DNA of 64,000 bases from Gammaproteobacteria bacterium (GTDB lineage: Bacteria; Pseudomonadota; Gammaproteobacteria; Enterobacterales; Alteromonadaceae): contig JAFLDV010000012.1 in the NCBI GenBank assembly GCA_017302255.1, positions 1-64,000 of the forward strand. The letters run 5' to 3'. A program made the translations under genes and the position numbers. The notes below the pieces were generated by a model. That model saw only the letters and a list, made by a program, of their open reading frames with translations. It was not told the origin of the DNA and did not search any database. This document shows, in pieces, positions 10,925 to 19,915 of this stretch (its first letter is position 1; every line of letters begins with the position of its first letter).

Positions 10925-12334
10925 ATGTCCAAGCAGCCAGATCTCCAACCAACCGTCGAGCAAGCAACTGCGACCGCTCAGCAGCTGCTGTCCGAGCTAA
11001 CAGCTGCCGTGGCAGAGACTTTAGCAAAGGCTAAGACGAGTCGGGTGGTGCTTGCGCTAAGTGGTGGCATGGATTCAATGCTGCTGTTGGAATTATTGTA
11101 TCGACTAGATTTGTCGTCTTCGGTGCAGGCAATTTATGTCAATCATGGCCTCAGTCCCAATGCAGATGCGTGGGGTCTATTTTGCCAGCAACAGTGCCAG
11201 CATCGCGGCATCGCTTTTGCTATCGAACCTGTCACCATCCTTGATAAAACCCGAAATATCGAAGCGCAAGCGCGCAATTTGCGGTATCAAGCATTAAGTC
11301 GATACGTTGTTAGCCCTGAGCATGCGCTGCTCACAGCCCATCATGCCGACGATCAACTAGAAACCTTGTTGTTGGCGCTTAAACGCGGCAGTGGTTTAGA
11401 CGGTTTGACTGGCATCGCGGCGAGCAAAGCTTTTGCTGAAGGTAGTTTATTGCGGCCCTTGCTGGCATTTTCTCGGCATGAATTGCAGCAAGTTGCGATA
11501 AGTATCGACCTTGCGTGGATTGACGATGAAAGTAATCAAAATCAGGATTTTGACCGCAATTTTTTACGCGAACAGGTGCTGCCATTATTAAATCAGCGCT
11601 TTGCGCGTTATTCGCAAAACGCCAGTCGCAGCGCACAATTACTGCAGCAAAGCCAGCAATGGCAACAGCAGCAGTTGGCCAGCAGTCTGGCTGACATTGT
11701 ACTCGGGGATAGGTTAGATTTAGCCAAACTCCAACAACAGGATAAGCTTTCGCAAAATTTGTTGCTGCGCGCCTTTGCCAAACAACAACAGTTGGTGTTG
11801 TCGCAACAACAGCTAGATGTTTTACAAACTGAAGTGATTGCGGCAAAACCCGATGCTATGGCGAAGTTGCAATTAGGTCCGTTGTTATTTCGCCGCTATC
11901 AACATTTTTTGTATTTGCAGCCGCAAGCGCTGGAATATCCAACTCTGTCGCCAACGAAGCTAGGTTGGCAACAGTTGCTAGAAACTGACAATGGCTGGTT
12001 TTTTTGGTCGGATAGCGTGCCTGATTTTCTCTACGAAGCCGCGACCTCACATTCGTGCTTGCCGCTTGGTGTTTCCGCAAGCGCAGAGTTGACATTGCAA
12101 GCTGTTGCGATGAGTGCGCCATTTAAGCCAAGTGACCGGCCTACTAAACCGCTGAAACAGTGGTGCCAACTTTGGAATATTCCGCCATGGCAACGGCAAG
12201 CCTTAGCTGCGGTGGTTTTTGACCAACGAGTGATCGCCATCGCTGGTTATGCAAGCGCCTGCAGTGAGGCTGAGGCGAAGAGCTGGATATGGCAAGGCCC
12301 GCAATTGCGGGCCTTGGCTGAAAACAACGAATAG
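10925..12334 (+). CDS. tilS: tRNA(Ile)-lysidine synthase TilS
   Basis: Converts C34 of the CAU-anticodon isoleucine tRNA to lysidine, using ATP and lysine, so that it reads AUA. About 469 residues from the chosen ATG. The PP-loop ATPase motif VVLALSGGMDSMLLLELL is near the N-terminus, followed by YVNHGLS and the tRNA-contact segment LTAHHADDQLETLLL; a TilS substrate-binding middle part and a C-terminal domain (PPWQRQALAAVVFD) complete it. The frame is open to a TTG at 10802, but that region has no family similarity and no ribosome site. Convergent with the downstream cyclase gene. Confidence 0.92.
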   Translation: MSKQPDLQPTVEQATATAQQLLSELTAAVAETLAKAKTSRVVLALSGGMDSMLLLELLYRLDLSSSVQAIYVNHGLSPNADAWGLFCQQQCQHRGIAFAIEPVTILDKTRNIEAQARNLRYQALSRYVVSPEHALLTAHHADDQLETLLLALKRGSGLDGLTGIAASKAFAEGSLLRPLLAFSRHELQQVAISIDLAWIDDESNQNQDFDRNFLREQVLPLLNQRFARYSQNASRSAQLLQQSQQWQQQQLASSLADIVLGDRLDLAKLQQQDKLSQNLLLRAFAKQQQLVLSQQQLDVLQTEVIAAKPDAMAKLQLGPLLFRRYQHFLYLQPQALEYPTLSPTKLGWQQLLETDNGWFFWSDSVPDFLYEAATSHSCLPLGVSASAELTLQAVAMSAPFKPSDRPTKPLKQWCQLWNIPPWQRQALAAVVFDQRVIAIAGYASACSEAEAKSWIWQGPQLRALAENNE

Positions 12335-12354
12335 TGGCAACGAAATCAGCCTGT

Positions 12355-13284
12355 TTAGGCCCGGATCACCGTTGGTGCTTTTGCATGGCCGGTACGAACA
12401 ACATTTTTACCTGCCATTTTCGCTTGGTATAGCGCTTCATCGGCGAGTGAGAATAGATCTTTGGCGATCATTCCGCCGTCAAATGCCACCAAACCAGCAC
12501 TTGCCGACACCTGATATTTCTCGCAGATCTGCATTTGTGAAATTGCTTTGATCAGGCGATGGGCGACTAATTCTGCGCTAGGGGCATCTTCGCCGGTTAA
12601 TAACACCGCAAATTCATCGCCACCGAAACGGAACAAGTTGTCACTTGCCCGAAGAGTTGAGCGCATCGCCTCGGCGACTGCGACTAACACGTCATCACCG
12701 GTGTGATGGCCGAAGTTATCGTTTACCTGTTTAAAATTGTCTAAGTCCAACAGCAATAAAGCGCCAGCTTGCTGTTTCCGCTCAGCCAACAACACAGCTT
12801 TAGCAAACGCATCGTCAAAAAATCGACGATTGCCAAGACCGGTCAAGGTATCTTTTAATGCGAGCTGTTGTAGGCGCGTTACAATTAAAGCGTTGCGCAA
12901 AGGAAACAGCCATTGGGCTTCTAATTCCAATAGCCGCCGTTGCAGCAATGCCGTAAACGGCGTCTGCGATTGATAATGCAATTCCGCTAAGCATTGCTCG
13001 TTAAGCACTAGCATGCTGCGATATTCAAAAGCACCAGGATAAGAGCCAGGAGCGCTAAATTCGCCGACTGCAGTGTGCATTTGCAAGGAGGTTAGCGGCA
13101 GTAATTTGCCGATGGCCATGGAGAATATTTGCAGCTGTGCCGCAAGCTCCAAAGACGTCTGAAGCTGCTCGAGCAGTCCAGGAGCTGGTTTATTGTGAAC
13201 CCCGTGCCAAACCGGTTGTGTGGTCACGCCGGCATAACTTGGCACATGCTGTAACGACATTTCACTTAAGCTGAACATTTCCAT
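12355..13284 (-). CDS. Diguanylate cyclase (GGDEF) with unrecognised N-terminal domain
   Basis: Probable cyclic di-GMP synthase of 309 residues. The C-terminal third is a GGDEF domain: DTLTGLGNRRFFDDAF at its start, LLLDLDNFKQVNDNFGHHTGD, and an intact catalytic RFGGDEFAVLL. The I-site RxxD is not obvious. The N-terminal ~150 residues look soluble and GAF-like in size but I could not assign them; no membrane segment is seen. I start at the ATG at 13284 because AGAGGAG lies 8 bases before it; the frame extends 49 codons further without support. Convergent with tilS, with only 20 bases between stops. Confidence 0.88.
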   Translation of the reverse strand: MEMFSLSEMSLQHVPSYAGVTTQPVWHGVHNKPAPGLLEQLQTSLELAAQLQIFSMAIGKLLPLTSLQMHTAVGEFSAPGSYPGAFEYRSMLVLNEQCLAELHYQSQTPFTALLQRRLLELEAQWLFPLRNALIVTRLQQLALKDTLTGLGNRRFFDDAFAKAVLLAERKQQAGALLLLDLDNFKQVNDNFGHHTGDDVLVAVAEAMRSTLRASDNLFRFGGDEFAVLLTGEDAPSAELVAHRLIKAISQMQICEKYQVSASAGLVAFDGGMIAKDLFSLADEALYQAKMAGKNVVRTGHAKAPTVIRA

Positions 13285-13437
13285 CAGCTGGCTCCTCTGG
13301 ACAGTAGCAGGCCCAAGGTCGGGCCGGTAATATCCAAATAAAGCAGGTTTCGTGCCAGTCACATAAGTTGCTGTATTTATTGAAGGTAAGTGTGAGCAGT
13401 CAAAGCTTTGGCGGCAGTCGGTTGCCGCCAAGCAAGG

Positions 13438-14580
13438 CTATTCTGGTTCTTTGGTTAAAAACGCCATGATATCGTCGATTTGTCGCATGCCGTCTTCATA
13501 ACCAAGGTCAATGAGTCGTCGGGTGAAGTTTTTTTCGAATAACAAATAACTCGCCAAACTGGAATCAGAATGTTGCTTGATGCCAATGGTTCTGAGCAAG
13601 GTTCGAATGGCCATGGGAAGTGAGAGGAAATGCTCATTGGCCAGCTGATTAAAATTACTGCTTGGATTAATCAGATAACTTTCGATGGGCTTGAGCTCAC
13701 TTGGGATATTGTTTTCTTTAAGGGTTTGAATGGTTTTGTTCACTCGAAGCATTCGTTCCATGTCGGCATTGAGCGTGTCGGAGAAAATACTGTCGAGCAA
13801 ATGGCCGGCAATCGTCGACATATTTGGATGATGCGGCATTTGCACCACATGCTCACTACGTCTTGGTTGTTCTAAACCGATGATCAAAATGCGATCGGCA
13901 CCTAAATGAATAGGGGCGCTTAAGGGCGCTAATTGGTTGACTGAACCATCACCATAATAATACTGATTGATCCGCACCGACGGCATCACCAAAGGAATAG
14001 CCGCGGATGCCATCAAATGATGGATACCAATTAGCGTCTGTTGTCCGCATCGCCGCGCCCGTTGCCATTCATTGGCATCTCTGGATTGGAAAAAAGTAAT
14101 AGAATCGCCAGTGTTGTAGCAACTTGCCGTCACCGAGACGCTATCGAGGTATCCGCCCATAATATTGCGGTCGAGGCGTTTAAGGTCCAACAATTCGTGC
14201 AGCAGTAATTTCAGCGGCTTGTTATCGAGTAACGATACCGGTCTTGGATTGGCATAATCGGCCTGAAAAGCGCTCAAAAATCCGCGGACCAAATGGTAAG
14301 TTGCCCGGAAATAGTCTGAGTAATACACATGGTGGGTGTGGAAGTTCTTCCACACATATTCAAGCTTGCGCACGCCTAAATGAAAGCAACTGGCATAACA
14401 GGCTATCGCCGTGCCATTAATTGCGCCGGCGGAAGTGCCGCAAATAACTTGAAACGGCACTTTGCTGTTGCGAGGGAATTGCTGGGCAATCGCCTTTAAT
14501 ACCCCGACTTGATAAGCAGCGCGAGCGCCGCCACCTGTCAGTAATAACGCGGTTTTATGGGTTTTCTGCTGGGTGGTCAT
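13438..14580 (-). CDS. Patatin-like phospholipase
   Basis: Serine acyl hydrolase of the patatin/RssA type, about 380 residues. The oxyanion loop TGGGARAAYQVGVLKAI is at the N-terminus; the nucleophile elbow is GTSAGAING, and the dyad aspartate is probably the one in YYGDGSVNQ. This is a DGS rather than the common DGG/DGA, which is tolerated in the family. No signal peptide is visible, so it is probably cytoplasmic or peripheral. Substrate unknown. The start could be ATG 14580 or an upstream in-frame codon at 14595. The gene ends 153 bases upstream (in its own sense) of the diguanylate cyclase. Confidence 0.87.
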   Translation of the reverse strand: MTTQQKTHKTALLLTGGGARAAYQVGVLKAIAQQFPRNSKVPFQVICGTSAGAINGTAIACYASCFHLGVRKLEYVWKNFHTHHVYYSDYFRATYHLVRGFLSAFQADYANPRPVSLLDNKPLKLLLHELLDLKRLDRNIMGGYLDSVSVTASCYNTGDSITFFQSRDANEWQRARRCGQQTLIGIHHLMASAAIPLVMPSVRINQYYYGDGSVNQLAPLSAPIHLGADRILIIGLEQPRRSEHVVQMPHHPNMSTIAGHLLDSIFSDTLNADMERMLRVNKTIQTLKENNIPSELKPIESYLINPSSNFNQLANEHFLSLPMAIRTLLRTIGIKQHSDSSLASYLLFEKNFTRRLIDLGYEDGMRQIDDIMAFLTKEPE

Positions 14581-14770
14581 AGGCTTAGAAAGCAACCAAA
14601 AGCAAACAATACTTGGCTAACTATTGCCGAAAATGTTGCACAAAGCAATGAAAGACCGCGCCTTCAGGTTGATTTCACGGGATTTTTTTAAGACTTTTTA
14701 AGAATATCCGCAAAAGCGTCTGAAGCTTTGATACAGTACCTAAGTATTTTGGATTTTTCTCGGAGTTCTT

Positions 14771-15634
14771 ATGTCGCAAAATCAATCAACAAAAAGCAAT
14801 TGGCTGGTCCCTGTGGTGCTACTTGCCGCTATTGGCGCTGCCGCTTGGTATTTTTTATCGCCAAAAGCGACACCACCGGCGGTGACTCCAGCTGTCACCA
14901 CTCCAGTCCCAGCGAAGACACCAGAGCCAGTTGAACCACAAGATGTGTTAACGGCAAAACCAGTAGAGCAGGATCCTTTGGCCGAACAAGCTGCGGACGC
15001 TGGGGATGATACGCCATTGGGTGATGAACAAGCGGTGGCGACCACTGAAACATTACCGCCACTGGATAGTTCAGATGAATTGGTCAAAGAAGGTTTATTG
15101 AGCCTAAATTGGCAACCAGGTTTGGCGGCACTATTTGCCAGCGACGAGTTAATTCGTCGTTTTGTTGTGCAAGTCGATAATATTGCACAAGGTCGTTTGG
15201 TACCTGAACAAGCCCTATTTAAAGGGATGAAACAAGATTTCAAAGCCAAAGAAGTGGGGCAAGGCTATAAACTCGATGCCGCCAATTATGCTCGTTATGA
15301 TCGTTATCTCACTTTATTAGAAAGTGCCGATCCACAAGCGGTGGCCGCATTGTTTCAGCGGTTCTACCCATTGATGCAAAGTGCTTATGAAGAGTTAGGC
15401 TATCCGAATGCTCAGTTCAAAGCGCGAGTACAGCAAGCCATTCAAGTGTTATTAGATAGTCCTGAGGTTGCCGACGAACCAGCGCTGTTGCTGCCGTCCG
15501 TACATTACGCTTTTGCTGATCCAGCGTTAGAGCAAAAAGGGCTCGCAGACAAACAGATGGTGCGTTTAGGTCAGAAGAACCAACAGCGGCTGAAGCAGTT
15601 GCTCAAACGTTATCAGCCGCTTTTAGGGCGTTAA
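14771..15634 (+). CDS. DUF3014 family membrane-anchored protein
   Basis: 287 residues. A single transmembrane helix at residues ~12-29 (WLVPVVLLAAIGAAAWYFL), then a Pro/Thr/Val-rich acidic linker (~30-100), and a conserved C-terminal domain beginning LPPLDSSDELVKEGL. This is the DUF3014 architecture, for which I know no established function. N-in topology with a periplasmic domain is inferred. It is coupled to the acyltransferase gene that begins two bases after its stop. Confidence 0.82.
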   Translation: MSQNQSTKSNWLVPVVLLAAIGAAAWYFLSPKATPPAVTPAVTTPVPAKTPEPVEPQDVLTAKPVEQDPLAEQAADAGDDTPLGDEQAVATTETLPPLDSSDELVKEGLLSLNWQPGLAALFASDELIRRFVVQVDNIAQGRLVPEQALFKGMKQDFKAKEVGQGYKLDAANYARYDRYLTLLESADPQAVAALFQRFYPLMQSAYEELGYPNAQFKARVQQAIQVLLDSPEVADEPALLLPSVHYAFADPALEQKGLADKQMVRLGQKNQQRLKQLLKRYQPLLGR

Positions 15635-15635
15635 C

Positions 15636-16220
15636 ATGCTGTGGCCTGAACTGCCGGCACAGTTGCCGCGACATCAGAACCCCGGCAGCCAAAAAGTGGC
15701 TCGCTGGTTATTAAAAACTTTAGGCTGGCAAGTTTCAGGTCAATTGCCGAACATTCCCAAAATGGTGGTGGCAGTGGCACCACATACTTCGAACTGGGAT
15801 TTTGTGCTGACCATGGCTGCCAGTTTAGCGATGGGGGTGCAAATCTCCTTTTTGGGCAAACATAGTATCTTTGTCTGGCCACTGAAAAAGTGGCTGCTGG
15901 CCTATGGCGGCATTCCAGTTGAACGCAGCCAACACCATGGCATTGTCGGGCAAGTGGCTGCTGAATTCGCCAAGCGTGAACAACTAGTTTTTGGTGTTTC
16001 GCCAGAAGGTACGCGAAAAAAGGTCGCACAATGGAAAAGTGGTTTTTGGCATATTGCACGTGAAGCGCAGGTGCCAATTCAATTGCTCGGAATTGATTTT
16101 GCGACAAAACAGATAGTGTTTGGACCGCAAATGACCGCTGGTGATGATTTTGCGACGGACTTAGCGCAAATGCGACTGTTTTTTCAGCAAATGACGGCGA
16201 AATACCCAGAAAACGCATAA
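15636..16220 (+). CDS. PlsC-type 1-acylglycerol-3-phosphate acyltransferase family protein
   Basis: 194 residues with both diagnostic motifs of the PlsC/LPLAT fold: the HX4D catalytic motif as HTSNWDF (residues ~49-55), and the phosphate-binding PEGTR (~125-129), followed by KSGFWHIAREAQVPI. GGIPVERS is the intermediate conserved block. It is shorter than PlsC and lacks an obvious N-terminal membrane anchor, resembling the small lysophospholipid-acyltransferase-like proteins of gammaproteobacteria. The true acceptor cannot be told. Starts two bases after the DUF3014 gene. Confidence 0.85.
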   Translation: MLWPELPAQLPRHQNPGSQKVARWLLKTLGWQVSGQLPNIPKMVVAVAPHTSNWDFVLTMAASLAMGVQISFLGKHSIFVWPLKKWLLAYGGIPVERSQHHGIVGQVAAEFAKREQLVFGVSPEGTRKKVAQWKSGFWHIAREAQVPIQLLGIDFATKQIVFGPQMTAGDDFATDLAQMRLFFQQMTAKYPENA

Positions 16221-16236
16221 AGGCGTAGTCTACAGC

Positions 16237-16265
16237 TTGCGCCTATGCCGAGTTTTGCGCATAAT
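16237..16265 (+). promoter_or_regulatory. Sigma-70 promoter of the 4.5S RNA gene
   Basis: TTGCGC at 16237-16242, exactly 17 bases, then CATAAT at 16260-16265. The discriminator that follows is GCGCGCGC, the GC-rich type found at stringently controlled stable-RNA promoters. Initiation near 16272 would leave a leader of about 30 bases before the mature RNA, consistent with RNase P trimming known for 4.5S RNA. Confidence 0.75.
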
Positions 16266-16300
16266 GCGCGCGCACTTTGTCAGGAATGACAAGACACTAT

Positions 16301-16414
16301 GGCGGCCTTATTGGTCCTCCCGCAATAGCAGTACGTTCACCTGGTCAGGTCCGGAAGGAAGCAGCCAAAGCGTATGCCCTATGTGCCGGGATGTGGCTGG
16401 TAAGGTTCGCCACC
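16301..16414 (+). ncRNA. ffs: 4.5S RNA (bacterial SRP RNA)
   Basis: RNA scaffold of the signal recognition particle, binding Ffh. The universally conserved domain IV is present: GGTCAGGTCCGGAAGGAAGC on the 5' side at ~16344-16363, closed by the GTGCCGGGATGTGGCTGG segment on the 3' side. The ends also pair: GGCGGCCTTA at the 5' end with TAAGGTTCGCC at the 3' end, forming one long hairpin of about 114 bases like the E. coli RNA. The exact ends are estimated from this pairing. Confidence 0.95.
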
Positions 16415-16522
16415 TCAACTTCGCTTTAGTTCCCCTTGCAAAATAATCATTAGTTATCATATTGCTGTTGTCAGACACAGTACCAAGCACCATTAAATCT
16501 AAGCAAAAGATCAATACTGATT

Positions 16523-16714
16523 TTAGTTATCTGCAACTTGCGTAGTACTTTGCAGCATCTTCGCTTTGTGCTGATAATCTTTGCTTACTATGGCAAGTGC
16601 AGCTAGCACCACATCTGGGGCGAGGTTGTGTTGTTCAAGCAGCATAATTAAATCGACCGCCAGTTGGACTGCTGGCGGCGCTTGGGAAAGTGGTGGAGGC
16701 GAGTTCGTAGTCAT
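16523..16714 (-). CDS. ybaM: YbaM-like DUF2496 small protein
   Basis: 63-residue protein whose core AVQLAVDLIMLLEQHNLAPDVVLAALAIVSKDYQHK resembles E. coli YbaM (DUF2496): the AVDLI.LLE and VL.AL.IV..DY pattern is the same. Function unknown. In E. coli ybaM neighbours priC, and here priC lies about 2.6 kb downstream on the map, a loose conservation of context. Starts at ATG 16714. The N-terminus is proline-rich (SPPPLSQAPP). Confidence 0.8.
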   Translation of the reverse strand: MTTNSPPPLSQAPPAVQLAVDLIMLLEQHNLAPDVVLAALAIVSKDYQHKAKMLQSTTQVADN

Positions 16715-16757
16715 TAGTCCTCAGACACAACAGCTAGGCATGATCGTGCGACAATGC

Positions 16758-17045
16758 TCAGGCAATAGTGTCGAAGTTACCTTTGCTATCTTGGCTATCC
16801 AAAAAGGCAATGCCCTTAGCGACTGCATCTTTGACGCGAGTGACCATATCAAACCGTTCGGTTTGTGGCAGATAAAACGCCATATCCACTTCATAACGAA
16901 TATATTTGCACGGTAATTGGTTCAGCACGATACAACACAAATCGGCCAGATATTCGCTGTCTTTTTCAGTATCAAGACCTAACTCGCGTAAATGATCCAA
17001 CATCAATTTTTCGTAATAGTTATGAATATCGTCGTGTAGTTTCAT
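16758..17045 (-). CDS. ComFB family protein (possible c-di-GMP effector)
   Basis: 95 residues. The sequence MKLHDDIHNYYEKLM, then LADLCCIVLNQLPCKYIRYEVD and a final helix are those of the ComFB ('late competence development') family. Established work on cyanobacterial ComFB proteins shows c-di-GMP binding; whether that holds here is inference. Three cysteines (two adjacent, CC, and LPCKY) are typical of the family. The start at 17045 is preceded by GGAG. The frame extends 14 codons further upstream without a ribosome site. It is divergent from the tryptophan dioxygenase gene. Confidence 0.82.
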   Translation of the reverse strand: MKLHDDIHNYYEKLMLDHLRELGLDTEKDSEYLADLCCIVLNQLPCKYIRYEVDMAFYLPQTERFDMVTRVKDAVAKGIAFLDSQDSKGNFDTIA

Positions 17046-17237
17046 ATAGCACAGCTCCAAAGCCAGAACAGTTTGCACAGAAAGCAATTGTTAACTGCCT
17101 ACAGCATAAACAGGTTTCTGGAAAATTGCTACCAGCCACACTAGGAAGGCTGACCAGCAATGGAAGTGCTGACATTCGTCGGAAAAAGTAGGTAGACTTA
17201 GCCGTCAACCTCAAGGTTTAGTGTCGGAATTATCATA

Positions 17238-18335
17238 ATGCAAAAAAATACGACCCCCTGCTATTACGGCGATTATCTCCAACTCTCGAAAATCCTGACG
17301 GCGCAAGCCCCAGAAAGTGCTCGTTACGGTAACGAAGCGCACGACGAAACTCTGTTTATTGTGGTTCACCAAGTCTATGAGCTTTGGTTCAAGCAAATCT
17401 TGCATGAAATCAAAGCCGTACTGCAGGTGTTTTCTGCTGACGTGGTAAAAGATCAACAACTCACCGGCGTTGTGCATAAACTCAAGCGCGTGATTAGCAT
17501 CCAGCAGCTGCTGAATCAACAAATCGGCGTAATGGAAACCATGACCCCGCAAGATTTTATGTCGTTTCGGGATTATTTGGTGCCGGCGTCTGGTTTTCAG
17601 TCCATCCAATTTAAGATGCTGGAAATCGGCCTTGGTCTTAAAAGCGATTTTCGCATCGATTTTGATAAAAACTCGTTTTACAGCCGCCTGAACGAGCCGG
17701 ATCAGCAATTCCTAAAAGCCCTAGAGCATCAACCAAGTTTGTTCGAGTTAATTGAAGCTTGGCTAGAGCGGATGCCATTTTTGGAATTTGGTGATTTTAG
17801 TTTCTGGCAGATGTATCAGCAGACCACCACGCAAATGCTGAACGAAGACGAATTAACCGTGCGTGGCATAGTGCAAATCGCTGAACATGAACGCGAATTG
17901 CAGCTTGGAGAAATCGAAAAAACGCGGGCTAAATTCGCCGCTTTGCTGGATGAAGATAAATACCAAGAACTGCAAACTCAAGGTAGTTTCCGCTTGAGCC
18001 AAAAAGCGATGTTAGGCGCGTTATTTATTAGTCTCTACCAAGAAGAGCCAGTATTTAACTTACCTTTCCAAGTACTTACTTGTTTGACGGAGATCGATGA
18101 GAACCTGACGATCTGGCGCTATAAACATGCAATGATGGTGCAGCGTATGCTTGGTACCAAAATAGGCACAGGCGGTTCATCTGGCCATGATTATTTGAAA
18201 CGCACCACAGAAAAGAATCGGATCTTCACCGATCTATTCCATATGGCAACCTTCTTAGTGCCGAAATCAAGTTTACCGTTGCTACCTGCACCAGTGCGTC
18301 GGCAACTAGGCTTCTATTTCGCTGGCGCGGAATAA
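17238..18335 (+). CDS. kynA: Tryptophan 2,3-dioxygenase
   Basis: Haem enzyme opening the indole ring of L-tryptophan to N-formylkynurenine, the first step of the kynurenine pathway. 365 residues. Near the N-terminus are YGDYLQLSKILTAQ and HDETLFIVVHQVYELWFKQILHEI (substrate and haem-pocket residues). GTGGSSGHDYLKRT near the C-terminus is the conserved loop closing over the substrate; the proximal His lies just before it in WRYKHAMMVQRMLG. No other kynurenine genes are nearby. Its stop is 13 bases from the stop of the convergent HDAC-like gene. Confidence 0.95.
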   Translation: MQKNTTPCYYGDYLQLSKILTAQAPESARYGNEAHDETLFIVVHQVYELWFKQILHEIKAVLQVFSADVVKDQQLTGVVHKLKRVISIQQLLNQQIGVMETMTPQDFMSFRDYLVPASGFQSIQFKMLEIGLGLKSDFRIDFDKNSFYSRLNEPDQQFLKALEHQPSLFELIEAWLERMPFLEFGDFSFWQMYQQTTTQMLNEDELTVRGIVQIAEHERELQLGEIEKTRAKFAALLDEDKYQELQTQGSFRLSQKAMLGALFISLYQEEPVFNLPFQVLTCLTEIDENLTIWRYKHAMMVQRMLGTKIGTGGSSGHDYLKRTTEKNRIFTDLFHMATFLVPKSSLPLLPAPVRRQLGFYFAGAE

Positions 18336-18348
18336 GCCAGCAGAATTG

Positions 18349-19305
18349 CTATCGGGGGGCGTTATCACACAAGGTAGCGCCCATCTGTTGCCAAGCCGCG
18401 CGAAATAGCTGCAGGTGTACTTGAGATAATGCTTGGATATCTCGCTGATAACCGCCACCAATGACTGCTGCCACTGGAATGTTTGCGGTTCTACAAGCAG
18501 TAAGCACAATCACGTCGCGCTGAAATACGCCTGCTGTGCTGATGTTTAATAACCCCAAATCATCATCTTGGTGAATATCAACACCGGCATCATAGATCAC
18601 CAAATCAGGCTGATGGAGCTGCAGTAAGTAGTTAATACTTTCGCGAACGGCTTGTAGGTATGGTCCGTCGGTTAACTGGCTGTCTAAACCGATATCCCAA
18701 TCTGAACGCTGCTTACGTGACGGAAAGTTTTTATCGCCATGCAATGATGCGGTAATGATGGCAGGATCTTCGGCAAAAATGAGCGCAGTGCCATCGCCTT
18801 GATGTACGTCACAATCAAAGATTAAAATTTTGCCAACGCCATGTTGTTGCATCACTTTTGCTGCAATCGCCAAATCATTAAACAAACAAAAACCGCTGCC
18901 TTCATTGGCAAAAGCGTGGTGATAACCACCACTCAGATGAAAGGCCATGCCATGCTCTAGCGCGAGCTCTGCAGTGCGAATGGTACCGCCAGTCGATTGC
19001 AATGAGCGCTGGATCAGCGTTTCCGACCAAGGAAAGCCAATGCGGCGCATCTTTTTTGCGTCAATAGCACCACTGGTTAACTCGCTGATATAGACAGGAT
19101 CGTGCACTAAAGCAAGCTGAGCAAAGGTCGCAGGCGCTGCCTGTAGAAAGTTCTCTAGTGGTACACCAAGCGACAGCAACAATTGATAGAGTGCGCGATA
19201 TTTGCCGATAGGGTAGCGATGACGCTCAGGGAGTTCTAATTCACTGTAACAATGATGGTAAACCAGTGGCGGTAGCCTAGACACTGCTGGATTTCCGTTG
19301 TTCAT
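18349..19305 (-). CDS. Histone deacetylase family (AcuC/Class II-like) hydrolase
   Basis: About 318 residues of the arginase-deacetylase fold. Visible active-site elements: LPERHRYPIGKY (substrate channel), SGGYHHAF (His-His catalytic pair), IFDCDVHQGDGT (zinc-binding Asp/His), and YDAGVDIHQDDDLG (last zinc Asp). All zinc and charge-relay residues seem intact, so it should be active; the substrate (acetyl-lysine or an acetylated small molecule or polyamine) cannot be inferred. The chosen ATG at 19305 overlaps the 3' end of priC by 29 bases. Confidence 0.88.
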   Translation of the reverse strand: MNNGNPAVSRLPPLVYHHCYSELELPERHRYPIGKYRALYQLLLSLGVPLENFLQAAPATFAQLALVHDPVYISELTSGAIDAKKMRRIGFPWSETLIQRSLQSTGGTIRTAELALEHGMAFHLSGGYHHAFANEGSGFCLFNDLAIAAKVMQQHGVGKILIFDCDVHQGDGTALIFAEDPAIITASLHGDKNFPSRKQRSDWDIGLDSQLTDGPYLQAVRESINYLLQLHQPDLVIYDAGVDIHQDDDLGLLNISTAGVFQRDVIVLTACRTANIPVAAVIGGGYQRDIQALSQVHLQLFRAAWQQMGATLCDNAPR

Positions 19306-19915
19306 ACCATTGGATCTCAGCTTCAAGTGCGCTGATGGCTTTACGGCACCGACCCAATCGCGCATGCAATGCTAATTGCATCGCCGGCTCTTCATTTCGC
19401 TGCGCTGCTTCATGCGCCATTTGTTGTAAACGCCGAGCAAACTCATGATATTCGCTCAACTTTTGGTACATGGCTTGACTGGTGCCACCAAGCTCTGCGA
19501 GTAAGCGTCCTGCCACTTGCCGCTGTGGAGCTAACTCCTGCGTCTTGGATTTTTTGTATTGGCGGAAACTTTGCTGATGTTTGTCATTACTGCGGATCTC
19601 AAGAGTATTAAAGGCTTGAGTTAAAGCGTTGAGTTGCGCCGATAGTTTTTCAGCAAGTGCTTGGCGATTCGTGGCAAACACGCTTGCCAGCGCCGCCTCA
19701 CGGGCATGTGTTGGTGTTTGGTCTAAGCGTTGTAACAGCGCCATCGACTCTTGTACGTAATCTAACAACATCGGCGAATGGCATTGGAATAAGGCTGAAT
19801 CAAACCAATCGCGTTTTTGCCAAGCTGGTGCCTGTTGGTCAATAGAACTGGCTTTGCTGGCCAGTACCAACAATTGCTGCTCTAAATGGGCAAGTAGCGG
19901 GTTTTTGCTTGGCAT
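19277..19915 (-). CDS. priC: Primosomal replication protein PriC
   Basis: Replication-restart factor that loads DnaB at stalled forks lacking PriA substrates. About 212 residues, nearly all helical. The C-terminal helix block ALHARLGRCRKAISALEAEIQWYE, with QEVxxYHEFARRLQQM-like helices before it, matches PriC, though the family is poorly conserved. The start ATG at 19915 overlaps the stop of the TSUP gene by one base (TAATG), suggesting coupling. Presence of YbaM nearby supports the call. Confidence 0.8.
   Translation of the reverse strand: MPSKNPLLAHLEQQLLVLASKASSIDQQAPAWQKRDWFDSALFQCHSPMLLDYVQESMALLQRLDQTPTHAREAALASVFATNRQALAEKLSAQLNALTQAFNTLEIRSNDKHQQSFRQYKKSKTQELAPQRQVAGRLLAELGGTSQAMYQKLSEYHEFARRLQQMAHEAAQRNEEPAMQLALHARLGRCRKAISALEAEIQWYEQRKSSSV

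Noticed and set aside
11379..11846. 155-codon frame antisense to tilS
   Set aside because: No recognisable motif; opposite to conserved TilS sequence.
15631..16218. 195-codon minus-strand frame opposite the acyltransferase
   Set aside because: The plus strand carries HX4D and PEGTR motifs; the antisense frame has nothing recognisable.
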